Source of the DNA: Scenedesmus sp. ARA3
Lineage: Eukaryota > Chlorophyta > Chlorophyceae > Sphaeropleales > Scenedesmaceae
Reading direction: 5' to 3'
NCBI GenBank assembly: GCA_004335835.1
Contig: RWJK01001611.1
Coordinates: 40,783-78,423 of the forward strand
Length of the DNA: 37,641 bases
Each line of letters begins with the position of its first letter. Positions within the stretch are counted from its first letter, which is position 1. The translations under genes were made by a program, and so were the position numbers. This document shows, piece after piece, positions 1 to 10,682 of this stretch. The notes beneath the pieces were generated by a model. That model did not search any database. It was not told the DNA's origin and saw only the letters and a list, made by a program, of their open reading frames with translations.

Positions 1-160
1 GCAGTACAGATGTTGCAGCATCCAGCAGTACAGATGGTGCAGCATCCAGCAGTACGGACGGTGTAGCATCCAGCAATACAAATGGTGCAGCATCCAGCAG
101 TACAGATGGTGCAGCATCCAGCAGTACGGACGGTGTAGCATCCAGCAGTACAGATGGTGC
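1..160 (+). repeat. 24-bp minisatellite, open reading frame through repeat
   Basis: About six head-to-tail copies of a 24-bp unit run from the left edge of the window, with a few substitutions between copies. On the plus strand they read without stops as an octapeptide, S-S-T-D-G-A-A-S with variants (T/V, S/N). The frame stays open from base 3 to a TGA at 222-224. The minus strand is also open, because the period is a multiple of three. It could be the tail of a repetitive Ser/Ala-rich protein entering from the left, or a non-coding minisatellite downstream of the bZIP-like gene. Sequence alone does not decide. Confidence 0.75.
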
Positions 161-199
161 ATGTTGTGCAGCAAACAGCGCGCAGCTCGCTACGCTACA

Positions 200-2916
200 T
201 CAAAGCGTGCAGCAACCTGCCTGACATGTCAGTAGTGTTGCTGGTTCGGGCATCCCAATGCAGCTGTAGCTACGTGTCCAAGGACATATGTTACGCAACG
301 CATGGCACGAATTGCGGCTGCAACACACCCGTGCATCTACTTGCAAATACCATAAATACGGCTCTTCACACCTGTGCATCTTGTAGCCTTCTAATGAAAG
401 CTGCGCAAAGGAGCTGCTGCATGCTGCTGCTGCTGCCACCATGCTGTGCGCACTGCTGCCATTAGCACCACTTGCCGAGGTAATGCTGCCATTGCCGGTG
501 CCAGCAGAGTGTGTGCTGTTGCCACCGCTGCCGCCGCCAGCAGCGTCGCTGCGTTCCGCGCTGTCTCCCGGCTGCTGCAGCTGCAGCTGCCGCATGCCCA
601 GCAGCACCGGCTGCAGCAGCTGGCTGAACACTGCGTAGCCGTCAGCGATCTGCTGCTTCTGCGCAGCGCTGAGCCCCATCTGCCGCACGCAGCGGATGTG
701 GTCATCCAAGTTGGGCTCCTGCAGCAGCAGCAGCAGCAGCAGCAGCAGCACGTGCCACGTCTCTTAACAGACAGGTTCGAGTGTCGTAGTTGTGGTGGGA
801 TATGCCACGTCTGACGCCTCAAAGGCCTCTAACCTAATGACGTTTGGCTTAAGTACAGAAGTCCCTGATGATGGCACAGTGACAGCAAGCAACATTTGTT
901 CACAGCACTCGCAACTAAAGTGACAGCAAGTGACAGCAAGTGACAGCAAGAAAGACCTCTTCACAGCACTCGCAACCAAAGTTGCTTGTACAGTGCTTGT
1001 TTCAACTGCAAGCTGCTGTGACTCAGGGTCCGCAACTCTCCCCGGCAGCCGCGGCTGTGACAGGTCAGCGTGGTTGACCAGGACCGGCGTCACGAAGATG
1101 CTGCTGTGCTGCAGCTGGCACATTGTTACTATTGCGTTTGCAATGCACTCACCGGCAGCAGCGGCTGTGACAGGTCAGCGTGGTTGACCAGGACCGCTGT
1201 CATGAAGATGCTGCTGCGCTGCAGCTGCGCGAGCGTCACAAAGCTGTTGGCAAGTCTGTGCGGGGTGATGGCAAGTAGGATGCAGGCAGGTGGGCAAGCA
1301 GCGGCGGGCAGTGTCTGAGCCTTCCGCGGGCTAGTCAATTTGATCAATGGGGAGGTAAGGGGCGGCGGGTTGCGTGGTATTCACTAGCCCCGGCAGGAAT
1401 TACACAGCAAGCATGCGTACGGTTATTTCAGGTCCAGGCCTGCACATGCAGCACTTGTGCGTCGCAGGCTACCCCCACCCTGCCCTTGACGCTAGCAGTA
1501 TGGCAAGAATAGAGGAATATGCCGCTCACCTGTCAAATGCAGCGCGTATGTTCTGCCATGGCTTCACCCCCGCCAGCTGCCAGTTGGGCGCCCCGCCTGA
1601 CGCTCCGTTCTGCCGCTGTGCTGCGTCGTGCAGCGCCAAATTAAGTGACAGCTCCCGCACTACCTCGTTGTATAGGTTGGAGGCGTCTTGCATGGTCATG
1701 TCTGCAGCGCCTGCATGCATGGACAGACAGCAGTAGGTCGGTCAGATGTGATGCCGTTTGACAGCAGATGCCGCGCTGATGTGATGGGCGCACGCACCTG
1801 TAACCGATGCTTCGTCACATGTAGCAACACTCTCACAACTTCCTGGAAACTCGTGCCATGCTGCATGTCAAGTACTACTAAGCAAGGCTAGCTGGCACAC
1901 TTGGGCTACCTGGCAACAAGCCAGCTGCAACCTGAATGACAGGCCTGGCCTAACCTGAGTATAAGTATGTATAGGTATGATTTCAGCAGGCCGCGCCTCA
2001 CCTGGGTACGGTGGCAGTGAGAAGATGCGCCTGAAGTAGTACAGCAGGTCATCATCCGGCGCCACAGTCGGCTCCTGCTGCACTGACGGCCCGGCAGCAG
2101 CAGCAGCAGCGGCGCTAGGTGCAGGGCCCCTGCTGCTGCTGTCAGTGAGGGTCCTGCCATCACTGCTGACAGATTGCTGCCAGCCAGAGGACGCTCTGCC
2201 GGCAGCTGCAGCTGCACCAGATGCTTCTGCAAGTGGTAGCTGGGGCTCCTGCAGCCAGGGTTGGGGTTCTGTGCTGCCGCCGTTGCCATTGCCGGTGCTG
2301 GGCCATTGCTGCAGCCCAAATTGTTGCTGCTGCTGCTGCTGCTGCTGCGTGGGTGCCTGGCGCAGTAAAGGCTCGAAAGACGTAAAGCTGCCAGAGGACT
2401 GTTTTGTGAGTCTCGATTGCAGCTGTTGCAGCAGCCCAAGTTCCTGTGCAGAGAAGCGTCCAGTGTCTGATGCCGGCAGCAACCCATCTTGCTGCTGCTG
2501 CTGCTCCATGTCTACCCCATCCAATGCTGCCCACTCGTTGCATTCTTGTTGCCGCAGCCACGACAGTGTCTGGCAGTAGGCCAACAGTAAGGCTTCCCTG
2601 ATGCAGCAAGCAGCAGGAGCAGCAGCAGTGCAGCAGCAAGTGCATGAGCGAAGGGCGCCCGTTGTGCTGTCGCCGGAACTCTGGACTCACCAAATTTTTT
2701 GCGTTATACTGTGATGAATCCATCTGTGCTGGCAGCAAAGGTGGTCATGTCACTGTGCGATGCTGATGCTGCGCAAAATGCCACAGCCGCTGCTGCCAAA
2801 CACGCATGTGCTGCTCACCTTGCATGCAGCTGCCTGTTCTCCTCCTCCAGCTGTCTAGCCTGCTCTTTCATACATGTAAATTGCCCTTCAAGCCGTGTTA
2901 ACATGGCTTTCTCCAT
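200..2916 (-). CDS. Coiled-coil, bZIP-like putative transcription regulator
   Basis: Five exons on the minus strand: 2916-2819, 2597-2002, 1710-1530, 1255-1153 and 718-200 (stop TGA). Phases agree at every junction and give about 498 residues. The ATG at 2916 has an in-frame TAG just upstream. Residues 1-45 are a charged amphipathic helix (RQLEEENRQLHAREALL) like the leucine-zipper half of a bZIP protein, but no basic DNA-binding region is visible. If one exists it sits in an unseen upstream exon: an acceptor-like AG precedes the ATG and stays in frame. The middle holds two poly-Gln runs and Ala/Ser-rich linkers. The C-terminal third is helical, with QDASNLYNEVVRELSLNL and LSAAQKQQIADGYAVFSQLL, a layout I associate with the C-terminal part of volvocine algal bZIP proteins (uncertain). 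Sequence after about base 400 in the last exon is low in complexity and the true 3' end may differ. Exon structure is fairly sure, function is inference. Confidence 0.6.
721..750. repeat. (CAG)10 tract at a 3' splice site
   Basis: A pure triplet run that reads CTG on the minus strand. Its last CAG is the acceptor for the last exon of the bZIP-like gene, which begins at 718. It takes the place where a polypyrimidine tract would be expected. Confidence 0.8.
1040..1112 (-). repeat. Junction echo of bZIP-like exon 4, 3' end
   Basis: This is a diverged copy of the 3' part of exon 4 (1255-1153), lying 110 bp downstream of it inside intron 4. It still encodes an SSIF-(V/M)-T-x-VLVNHADLSQP stretch. 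The donor is broken: CCG-GTGAGT in the true exon is CCG-GGGAGA here, so it is unlikely to be spliced as an exon. Confidence 0.8.
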
Positions 2917-4649
2917 TGGCGCCTGCTACACCAGCTGCTGCGGGCAACAATGAACCAGCTGCTGCACGTCAACCGGGCACCGAGATTACACGGAGGTTGC
3001 TCGCTCAATACACGCCAGCACATGACTTTGCATAACCGATGAACTTGGACAGTGCACGGGGGACCCACGTCCTTCGCGGAGATTTGGGGCTCTAGGTCCG
3101 GGATTAGCATGTACGAAGAGTCTTCCGAGGGCGACAAAAGCCCATGCAGAGCAACTTTGTTGTTTTCAGGTTGACAACAGTTTATCAAAGGCGTGATGCG
3201 AGCGAAAGCAAGTTAAAACGCAGACGAGAAGATATCACTGTGTGGCGTGGAACGGGAGAACAAGGAAGCTTGCACGCGCAACATAGATTGGAAACCACGC
3301 TAAATTATTGTCAACAAGTTGCGCCTTACAAGACGCGCCATAAACCCAAGGGTAGGGTGAGTCACCCTGGGTGAGAGTTGTGGTGACGCGGCGCCACTTT
3401 CGCACAGGAATGCTGCTAGGATTGACCCCCCAGCAGCACCTTCATTACCTCAATATATATAAAAAACATTTTCTGTCGAGACTCAGGTCAGGGAGGTTCT
3501 GCTCACGTGCGTCATCCCCCTGCCTCTCCCCAGTGCCAGTGTGCCCGTGGTTCTCATGGCCCCCTGCTCGCCCATACGCGGCGTGTGCTGTGAAGCTGAC
3601 CTGGACGTGCAGTTGTAAGTTAAGTTGAAAGTCACCATGCAAGATGTCCCTCATGTCACGTACCACATAGGATGGAAACTGTCATCACATGCCCAGCTAC
3701 AGTCACTGAAAACGGTTTTGGGTGAGCCTCAGCCAGGGTGGGGTGAGGTTTTACTTGTGACATCCAGCCCATAAGACTTGCTGTGAGAGATGGCCAATGG
3801 CATCCGATCTGCTGCCTGCAGCTAACCAGCAGCCTGCCATAACTGCTGAAGTTTGCTATCCCAAAGCGTCACATTCGACGCCGTCGGAGCGGAAACAACT
3901 TTGTTACCACTCAGGTCATAGCAACGGAGCTACCAGCATACTTCGAGCACAGCCGCGGCCGCCGCGGCCCAAGGCAGCCTTGCATGTAGCTGTGCTGCAT
4001 GACACATGATGTGGCCCTGCTTACATGTTGTTACATAAAAACTCTCCCTTCACAACAGGCACTGCTTGGCAACTGCCGGGCTTGCCGGCAGCTGTAGCTG
4101 CAGCCTCTACCAGGAAATCCACAGCCTCGTTGGGGTGCAAATTTGCATCTTTAAGATGGACAGTCCGGCATCTAAAGTGCAAATGGGGTTGCGCCCACGC
4201 ATGCATTGCTGCCCTGCTGCTTCAGCACCAGCAAAACAGCATCTACAACAGCACGGCTCCCCCTGTCGCCTGACGCGCGGCCTGCTTGAGGACACTGCCA
4301 TCTTCCGTCACAGCAAAGCTGACTGCCGTCTGCGCCCTCTCGTAGGGATGTGGCAGTACACGTGCATTGTGCCACTCAAGTTGCGCAAGTTGCGTGCCTC
4401 AAGCCACGCATGCGTCGAGATTGCAGCAGCGTGCGTTTAACACAGCCGCAGCTGTCCACTGCAAGCACCGACTCCATAATTCACTGTTGAGTTGGCAGCC
4501 GCACTACATAGCGCAGCCATTGCGCTGTACCGAACACACGGACAGCTCCGTTACCCCTGACCGCTACGCTACCCAGCAACTGCGCTGCATGTACCAGCTT
4601 CACATGCGCACACCCAGCAGACCATTAACTGATCAAAAATAATTCAAAC
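2917..4649. other. Intergenic region, promoter side of bZIP-like gene
   Basis: There is no convincing gene here. The region holds the upstream flank of the bZIP-like gene (minus strand) and the far 3' flank of CAP. The only oddity is a short plus-strand segment at 3409-3492 bounded by AG and GT, with a TATATAAAA string inside it. A palindromic GC-rich patch lies at about 3955-3970. Confidence 0.6.
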
Positions 4650-4652
4650 CCG

Positions 4653-4904
4653 GGGAAGCGGCATCCCACTGGCTGGTCATACACAGCAATCAAGCAAATC
4701 TGCATGCCAGCCGGATTGACCTACGGCAATCGCCACCAGCAGCACACGCCTCAACTGTTTTTTACCTATTACCAGGGGGAGCGAAACCCTACTGGCTGGT
4801 CATACACAGCAACCAAGCGAACCTGACTGCCGGAGGCCTACGGCACTGCCGTCACCAGCAAGACACGCAAACACCCCTATACAGGAGTTGCACGCCTCAA
4901 CTGC
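4653..4904. repeat. Tandem duplication in the CAP 3' untranslated region
   Basis: Two diverged copies of a roughly 120-145-bp unit abut the CAP stop codon. Shared blocks include ACTGGCTGGTCATACACAGC at 4669 and 4791, and CACGCCTCAACTG at 4747 and 4891. The right copy runs into the stop codon of CAP. This looks like the same local duplication process seen at splice junctions. Confidence 0.75.
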
Positions 4905-6192
4905 TCAGCCGCCGCCGTGGCTAGCTGCTGTGGTCACCAGCTTGCCGTTGACAAAGGTGCTGATGAACTGCTCCGGCACCGCATGCTCTGCCACGTCCTC
5001 TGCATCAGGGTTGGCTGCCAGCACCAGCAGGTTCACCTCGGACGACTTGGCTGTCACCACCTGCAGCAGTTGCATGTGATCGAGTCAGTCAAGCTGAAGG
5101 CAGAGCCATCAGCAGTAGATGCAGCGCACCGCGCTGCAGAGGCACACGCAGCACAGGCAGGCCTGCAGCGAAGGTAAGCAAAACACGAGTGTGTGTGTCT
5201 CACACAACTGTAGCGTGCACCTCCAGCGCCGGCAGCCTTGGGCACTGCAGCAGCAGCGTCCGCTGCATGCAGCGCTGCACCCTCACAGCACTCTGGCGCA
5301 TCCACGGTTCACTTTTTGCATTCAACAAGAGCATGCTGCCAGCGCCGCACCTGGAAATCGGGGTTGGCCGCCATGCGGTGTGGGATGTAAGCCTGCACAC
5401 CGTCACACTTGTCAACTGATACAGTGGGCACCGTGCCCGTGCACTGCACCTGCAGCCGTGCAGCGCAGGCAGTGCAGCACACGCGATGCAGTGGGGCACC
5501 GGCAGTGGCTGCCTGTCAACTTATGCAGCGGGCATGGCGCCCGTGCACTGCACCAGTGGCCATGCAGTGCAGGCGCAACATGTAGCTTGAGAACATGGTG
5601 TCGATGGCTGCTCGCATGCATGCTGCCTCGAGATGCAACCCCAACCCCAACCCTGCTGCCTGCTCAGAATGCAGCCCTGAGCACACATGGGCACACCTAG
5701 CGCCGCAGGCAGCTCTTGGGCGCGCAGCAAGTTCTGCTTACCTGCACGCTGCTGCAGTTGACCAGCTCGCAGCTGGCGATCACGTCCTCAAACACCACGC
5801 CTGTCTTCTTGCACTTGTCGATGCTGATGGCGTTGCACTTGCCCTTCACCTGCAGCAGCAGCACACACGATGATAGCCACAAGACCATGAACAACAAAAA
5901 GAAGCTTACCACAGGCTGCTTGGAGGCAGTGATATCATGTCAAGCAGGGTCCAGCAGCGGCTGCCACATCTTCACACATAAAAGCCAACTGCCCTCTCAA
6001 CTGTAAGCCCAGTCATGCCGGCCAAATGCTGCTGCTGCTGCTGCCATTGCGCCTCACCTGCACCACGCAGTCGCTGCAGTTGTAGATGTACACACTCTGC
6101 TTGGGGTCAGCCACGTTGACCAGCAGCTCCTTCTGCCCCACCTGCCACTCCACCACCCACTTGCGCTCCTGCTCCAGCTCAAACCTGAGATG

Positions 6193-6245
<53 letters not shown>

Positions 6246-7731
6246 CAGCCACAGTCTTGTCAGCGGCAGCGCGATTGAAGACACACTCCTGATCCAGTTG
6301 AAACCTGAGCAGCAGCAGCAGCAGCACCAGCAGCAGTGGCAGCAGCGACAGCAGCAAGAAGCCTTGCGTAGCACAGAAGGGCAGCCAGCCATCAGCGCCA
6401 ACATTACCACTTCACTGACCATCAGAGACGCGGCTTTGCAGCTTTGATTTGAACTGGGTGCTTCAGGAACCCATGCCAAGTTAAAAACACGCAGCGACCA
6501 AAAGACTGCTGCTATCACCTGCGTTGGTCATCTTCAAGCCGATCAGCGCTGCCCATGCACATCACTGTTAATTTCTGGTACATGCCATGCAGAACACGCT
6601 GCACACATGCAATAGGGTTGCAGCAAGCCGCCCCAAAACGCACCTAGGTGGCTTGGCGGGTGCAGCAGCTGCTGGTTGCCGCGTGCCACCCCCTGATGGC
6701 GCGGCAGCAGCAACAGCAGGCACCGCCCCAGAGCGCTCCGCCCTGTTCTTCGCTTTCATGTCGTCTGTCACACGCCGCAGGCCGGCCGTCACACGTGCAC
6801 CCTACAGCCCAAACAGCAGCAGCAGAAGCAGCAGCAGCAGCAGAGGTTATGTACATCACAGAGCATGACAGGTAGCTTCAGCTTGTCATCGGTCATGCGC
6901 CGCAGCCCTGCCGTGACGCCTGCACCCTACAGCCAAAACAGCAGTAGCAGCGGTAGAAGCAGCAGCAACAACACTGGCGGCAGCGCTTACATACAGCACC
7001 CTTATGCCTACCAGAAGTATAGAGATAACACAAATTGGCGCTGTGGTGATGAACAGTGCCTGCAATTTGATGGTGCAGGCAGTCCGGCTGTGGTAGACCA
7101 AGCAATGCTGGGTGTAGTTGCAGCTGTATCAGCTGCATGAGCTGCATCTTGCTGGAGGATGCAAGAGCTGCTTGATGCTTGAGCAGACAGAGACAAGTGA
7201 CATGCAGCAGTTAGCTTGCTGCGGCAGCATCTTGCAGCAGTTCTGGTGCGGCGTCTTTGAGCATTTTCAAGCTTGGCGCCTTCCCAGCTAGCTGTGCAGG
7301 CCTGCACACACGCAAGCATGCACACAAACTGACATACACACCCCACCACTGCAGTTCACTGCAGCCGGAGACACACTCACCTGCTGCACTGACTTCAGCA
7401 CGTCCTGCATGCCCCCAGCAGCAGCCGGCGCGGCACCGCCAGCAGGCTTGCTGCTGCTGCTGCTGCTGCCGCCGGCTGCAGCAGCAAACGCCTCCTGCAT
7501 CATGCCAGCTGGCGGAGGTGGTGGCGGCGGAGGGGGTCCCCTAGGCCTTCCTGCTGCTGCAGGTGCTGCTGCTGGAGGCGCTGCTGCTGCTGCTGCGGCC
7601 GGGCTGCTGCCGGCAGCTGCTGCCAGCGCAGCGGCAATGCTGGTGCATCCGTTAGGGTTCCAGCGCAGGCCTGAGGGGTAGCTGGCGCGCACAAACTTCT
7701 GCAGGCCAGCAAACAGGTCCTGCAAGCCGAC

Positions 7732-7764
<33 letters not shown>

Positions 7765-10169
7765 CAAACTTCAAGTTCAACAAGCAGTGATCATGCAGCC
7801 ATGTTTTTTACTGTCGCCACTCCAACATCTAAGCAAATGCACAGGCCATGTGTGCTTTGAAAGCAAGCCAAAAATGTGTGCAGGCGCTGCCTGGATACCG
7901 CAGCAGTACACCTGCTGAAGGTGCAAATGCCATACACCTTCTGCGGCAACCTGCTGCTTCCGGCCAGCATCTAACTGACCAACCCACAGAGTCGTGCACT
8001 GCGCTGGGTCTGCCTGCTTTATCCTGACGCTGACAATGACGCTGCTGCTGCTGCTGCCGCCCGCTTTGAGCGCCTGCAACCACGCCACCTGCAATATTTT
8101 GACGCTGCCGCTGCTGCTGCGCACCTTGAGCGCCTGCACCCACGCCACCTGCGCCTCATCCACGCCCCTGAACTCCCGCAGCAGCTTGTTGGCAAAAAAC
8201 TCGGCAGCGTTCCAGCTCTCCGCCACGTGCTGCGCCGGCTGCGGCAGCCCTGTGGAACAATCCATGCGGCAACCCAGCAGGCAGCAGGCAGAGGTGAGCT
8301 TGATACAGCCCAGCGCAACTGGAATGGCCACCATATGTGCGCAGCAGGCGAATGTAATAGCTGACAAGCCATCACTCGCAGGAGAACTGGTGCCTGTTAT
8401 GCCGCGTCTGACATGTGGTGTACTACGTGCATAGGCCATACAACACTGCTGCCGCTCACCGCAGCTGGGCCCGGTGTAGGCCAGCCAGCTGAGCACCTGC
8501 AGCGCCTCAGCCGCCACCATGTTTGTAACAACAAACGTAACATTATATCAACGACAACCAACCCAGCTGCTGCCGCTCACCGCAGCTAGGCCCGGTGTAG
8601 GCCAGCCAGCTGAGCGCCTGCAGCGCCTCGGCCGCCACCTTGTTCTGCTGGAAGCAGGGTGAGCGCCTGTTGTCAGCCAGGCTGCTGGCTGCCATCATCG
8701 GCTCAGCAACAGGCGCAAGCACGCTCTGCAGCTGCGCAGTGTCGGGTTGCTGCAGTGGATGCATTCATCGGCACACGCAGAGGCACAAGTCAAAAGTGAG
8801 TCGAAAGAGCAGGCGAGTGGGTTGCACATGAGGTGCACAGCAGGCAAGGGGAGCTACTGATGCATGTGGGTGCAGGGTGCAGGGCAGCTTGTTCAGATGT
8901 AAGGCTGCTGGGGCCGTTGCAGAGCTCTTACATATTCAGCAACCACGCTCAAGGTACTAAAGCCTTGCAGCTATGACTAGCACACAAAGGTGGACGCTCG
9001 CCTGCTTGCATGCAACCTTATGCAAACTATTTGTCAACAAACCGAGGGTGCATCATCTCCTATCCCACCTTGGCCTTTGATGCCACCAGCAGCACTGTCC
9101 TTTGCTCCTGCAAGCACACAACAATTACACCTGCAAGGTAAGCTACATCAAGCCTTGCCAACAGTACAGTGACCTGCTGTACATCATGCGGGTGTGCAAG
9201 GCAGGTCTCCTGCATCAACGCCCGCTGCAAATGCAGCAGTCCCATTGGGGTCTGACCATGCGAGGCAGTGCACATATCATGTCATTGTTCTTGATGCCAA
9301 GTGCATGGCATACTTGCAAACAACATCCAAATCTCAACAGAGATCGCATCTCCGCACAGATGCACACCTTGAATGCCTTCTCCACTAGCTTGCTGATCTC
9401 CAGCACCTGCAGGACATAGCCCAGGTCAGCAGGTATGCCAGTCTGAAGTCTCGGCAGCAGAGAGCTCCCCATTCAGGTTTAAATCCAGCAGCTGCCACTG
9501 TCTGTGTTGGCGTCTTGTGCTTAGCTTACATAGCTGGCCCGCATATGCACAGATAGCTCGCTGTTGTCTAGCTGCCCCAGCCCCTGCATGCTGAAGCACT
9601 CTGCTATTTGGCACAAACGTCCCTACGAGAATTACGTGGTCACAGAGTGTTGAAAAGCCGCAGACTCACCTCGCCGCCAACTGCCGTAGCATTGCTCATG
9701 AATGGCTGCAGCTGCTCTGCCAGCAGCTTGTCATATGCTGCAAGCTCGCCACTGCCTGGCGAGCCTCCTGCAGCTGGGGCTGCTCCATTCGCAGTTGCTG
9801 CTGGTGCTGCTGCGTGCGCTGGTGCTGCAGCCCCTCCTGCTGCTGCTGGTGCTGCGCCCCCTTGACCAAGAGTAGCCTGCAGGAAGAGCAGCAGCGCGTG
9901 GTCAGAGTTGCAACCGCAAGCAGCATTGTACTGCTGCTGTGTGTATGCTGCTGCTGTAGTGCTGCTGTAGCTTCAAACCCTCCTGATCCCGCAAGTTTTT
10001 GTCAGAATCTTAGAATACGTACCTCAAACCGCAGCAGACGGGCCGTAACCTGCTCTAGCCTACTGATGGCAGCGTTGAGGTCCGCCTGCAGCACAAGCAG
10101 CACTCTTGAGCGTTCAGGCTAGTCTGCAGCTGGGAGCTCTCAAACCTACGTGGTGCTGGTACTAACCAT
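4905..10169 (-). CDS. CAP1: Cyclase-associated protein (CAP/Srv2), actin-monomer recycling factor
   Basis: Thirteen exons on the minus strand: 10169-10167 (ATG only), 10085-10023, 9876-9670, 9406-9368, 9107-9069, 8749-8581, 8249-8125, 7719-7381, 6801-6644, 6184-6058, 5849-5742, 5449-5351 and 5060-4905 (TGA). All phases agree, giving about 543 residues against roughly 475-540 for the family. Order: N-terminal coiled region (AISRLEQVTARLLRFE), Ala-rich linker, helical folded domain at about 75-235 (EISKLVEKAF, ALSWLAYTGPS, FFANKLLREFRGVD), poly-Pro 277-285 (profilin-type site), WH2-like GLRRVTDDMKAKNR at about 333-346, then the C-terminal CARP beta-domain from 382 (WVVEWQVGQKELLV, KQSVYIYNCSDC, VKGKCNAISIDKCKKTG, PEQFISTFVNGKLVTT). 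In the known family, CAP binds G-actin and cofilin-actin in the cytosol and promotes nucleotide exchange and filament turnover. The start exon, holding only ATG followed by a GTTAGT donor, is the least sure part. Introns carry several junction echoes. Confidence 0.9.
5512..5580 (-). repeat. Junction echo of CAP exon 12, 5' end
   Basis: This copy of the intron 11 / exon 12 boundary lies about 103 bp upstream of the true acceptor at 5449. It reads as VQCTGAMPAA and then meets a stop. The acceptor CAG has changed to CTGG, so the copy looks dead. Confidence 0.7.
6195..6243. repeat. (CAG)16 tract in CAP intron 9
   Basis: A pure triplet run that reads CTG on the coding strand, ending about 10 nt upstream of the acceptor of CAP exon 10 (exon start 6184). 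Confidence 0.85.
6274..6330 (-). repeat. Junction echo of CAP exon 10, 5' end
   Basis: This copies the acceptor and first codons of exon 10. RFQLDQECVF here matches RFELEQERKW at the true exon, 120 bp away. The CTCAG acceptor is kept, so an alternative 3' splice site is possible. Using it would insert the Ala-rich translation of the CAG tract in frame. Confidence 0.75.
6880..6958 (-). repeat. Junction echo of CAP exon 9, 5' end
   Basis: A copy of the WH2-encoding exon start, 125 bp upstream of the true junction at 6801. It retains the CTGTAG acceptor and encodes GVTAGLRRMTDDKLKL, then diverges. Splicing here instead would alter the actin-binding WH2 segment. Confidence 0.75.
7732..7760. repeat. 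CAG/CTG tract at CAP exon 8 acceptor
   Basis: This triplet run lies just upstream, on the coding strand, of the acceptor for exon 8 (exon start 7719). Confidence 0.8.
8065..8092 (-). repeat. Junction echo of CAP exon 7, 3' end
   Basis: A second copy of the exon 7 terminus (VAWVQALK becomes VAWLQALK), 60 bp downstream of the true donor at 8125. The donor GT has been lost. Confidence 0.75.
8449..8518 (-). repeat. Junction echo of CAP exon 6, 3' end
   Basis: A nearly exact copy of the last 57 bases of exon 6 plus the start of intron 6, offset 121 bp from the true junction at 8581. It reads AAEALQVLSWLAYTGPSCG and keeps a full GTGAGCGG donor. It is one of the youngest-looking echoes. Confidence 0.85.
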
Positions 10170-10682
10170 TGTAATTCTTTGAATTCGTCGCTAGAACTAG
10201 AGAATTCGCATTCTGTTCACGGCAAACAACAACACGCAGAGCAACCGTCTGGCCTGTAGACGTTTCACATAAAAATGCCCACTCCAGGACAGTGATCGTT
10301 GATAAGTTTGATTGATTAATTCGTCGGTTCTAAGCCGCAGGCGTCAGCAGTACGTTGCAGCCTGCAGGGCTCAGGTCTCGCTTGTCGCTCCTGTAACTGT
10401 CACCAGAACAGACCCGGGAACAAGCCGGAAAGCCAAATTACACAACGATCCTGCAGCCACCGTCCGATGCATCATCACCAACCAGTCAACAACCAACCAC
10501 TGTAATCACTGCATCCAGCAGGCAGCAAGCCTGACACAGCCTGGAAACCGCTTGATGTAGCACCGCATAGCAGCAGCATGTGCTGCTATCATGCTGCATC
10601 ATCCACAACTGCCTGCAGCCTCATAAGGCGACCCAATTAGCATGGTCCCTGCCAAACCCCGTCCTGCAGGTCTGCTCAGCTC
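10170..10682. promoter_or_regulatory. Intergenic: CAP promoter and proteasome 3' flank
   Basis: These are 513 bases without a coding signal, between the CAP start and the proteasome alpha stop, both on the minus strand. The part next to CAP is AT-richer, as expected for a promoter or 5' leader. No individual regulatory site can be named. Confidence 0.4.
10438..10442 (-). terminator. Candidate TGTAA polyadenylation signal, proteasome gene
   Basis: TGTAA on the minus strand, about 240 nt after the proteasome alpha stop codon. TGTAA is the usual signal in chlorophyte nuclear genes. A 5-mer occurs often by chance, so support is weak. Confidence 0.35.

Noticed and set aside
5119..5700. A plus-strand open frame of about 190 codons antisense to CAP exons
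   Set aside because: It is a shadow of the CAP minus-strand exons and CAG-rich introns, low in complexity and Cys/His-rich, with no conserved motif.
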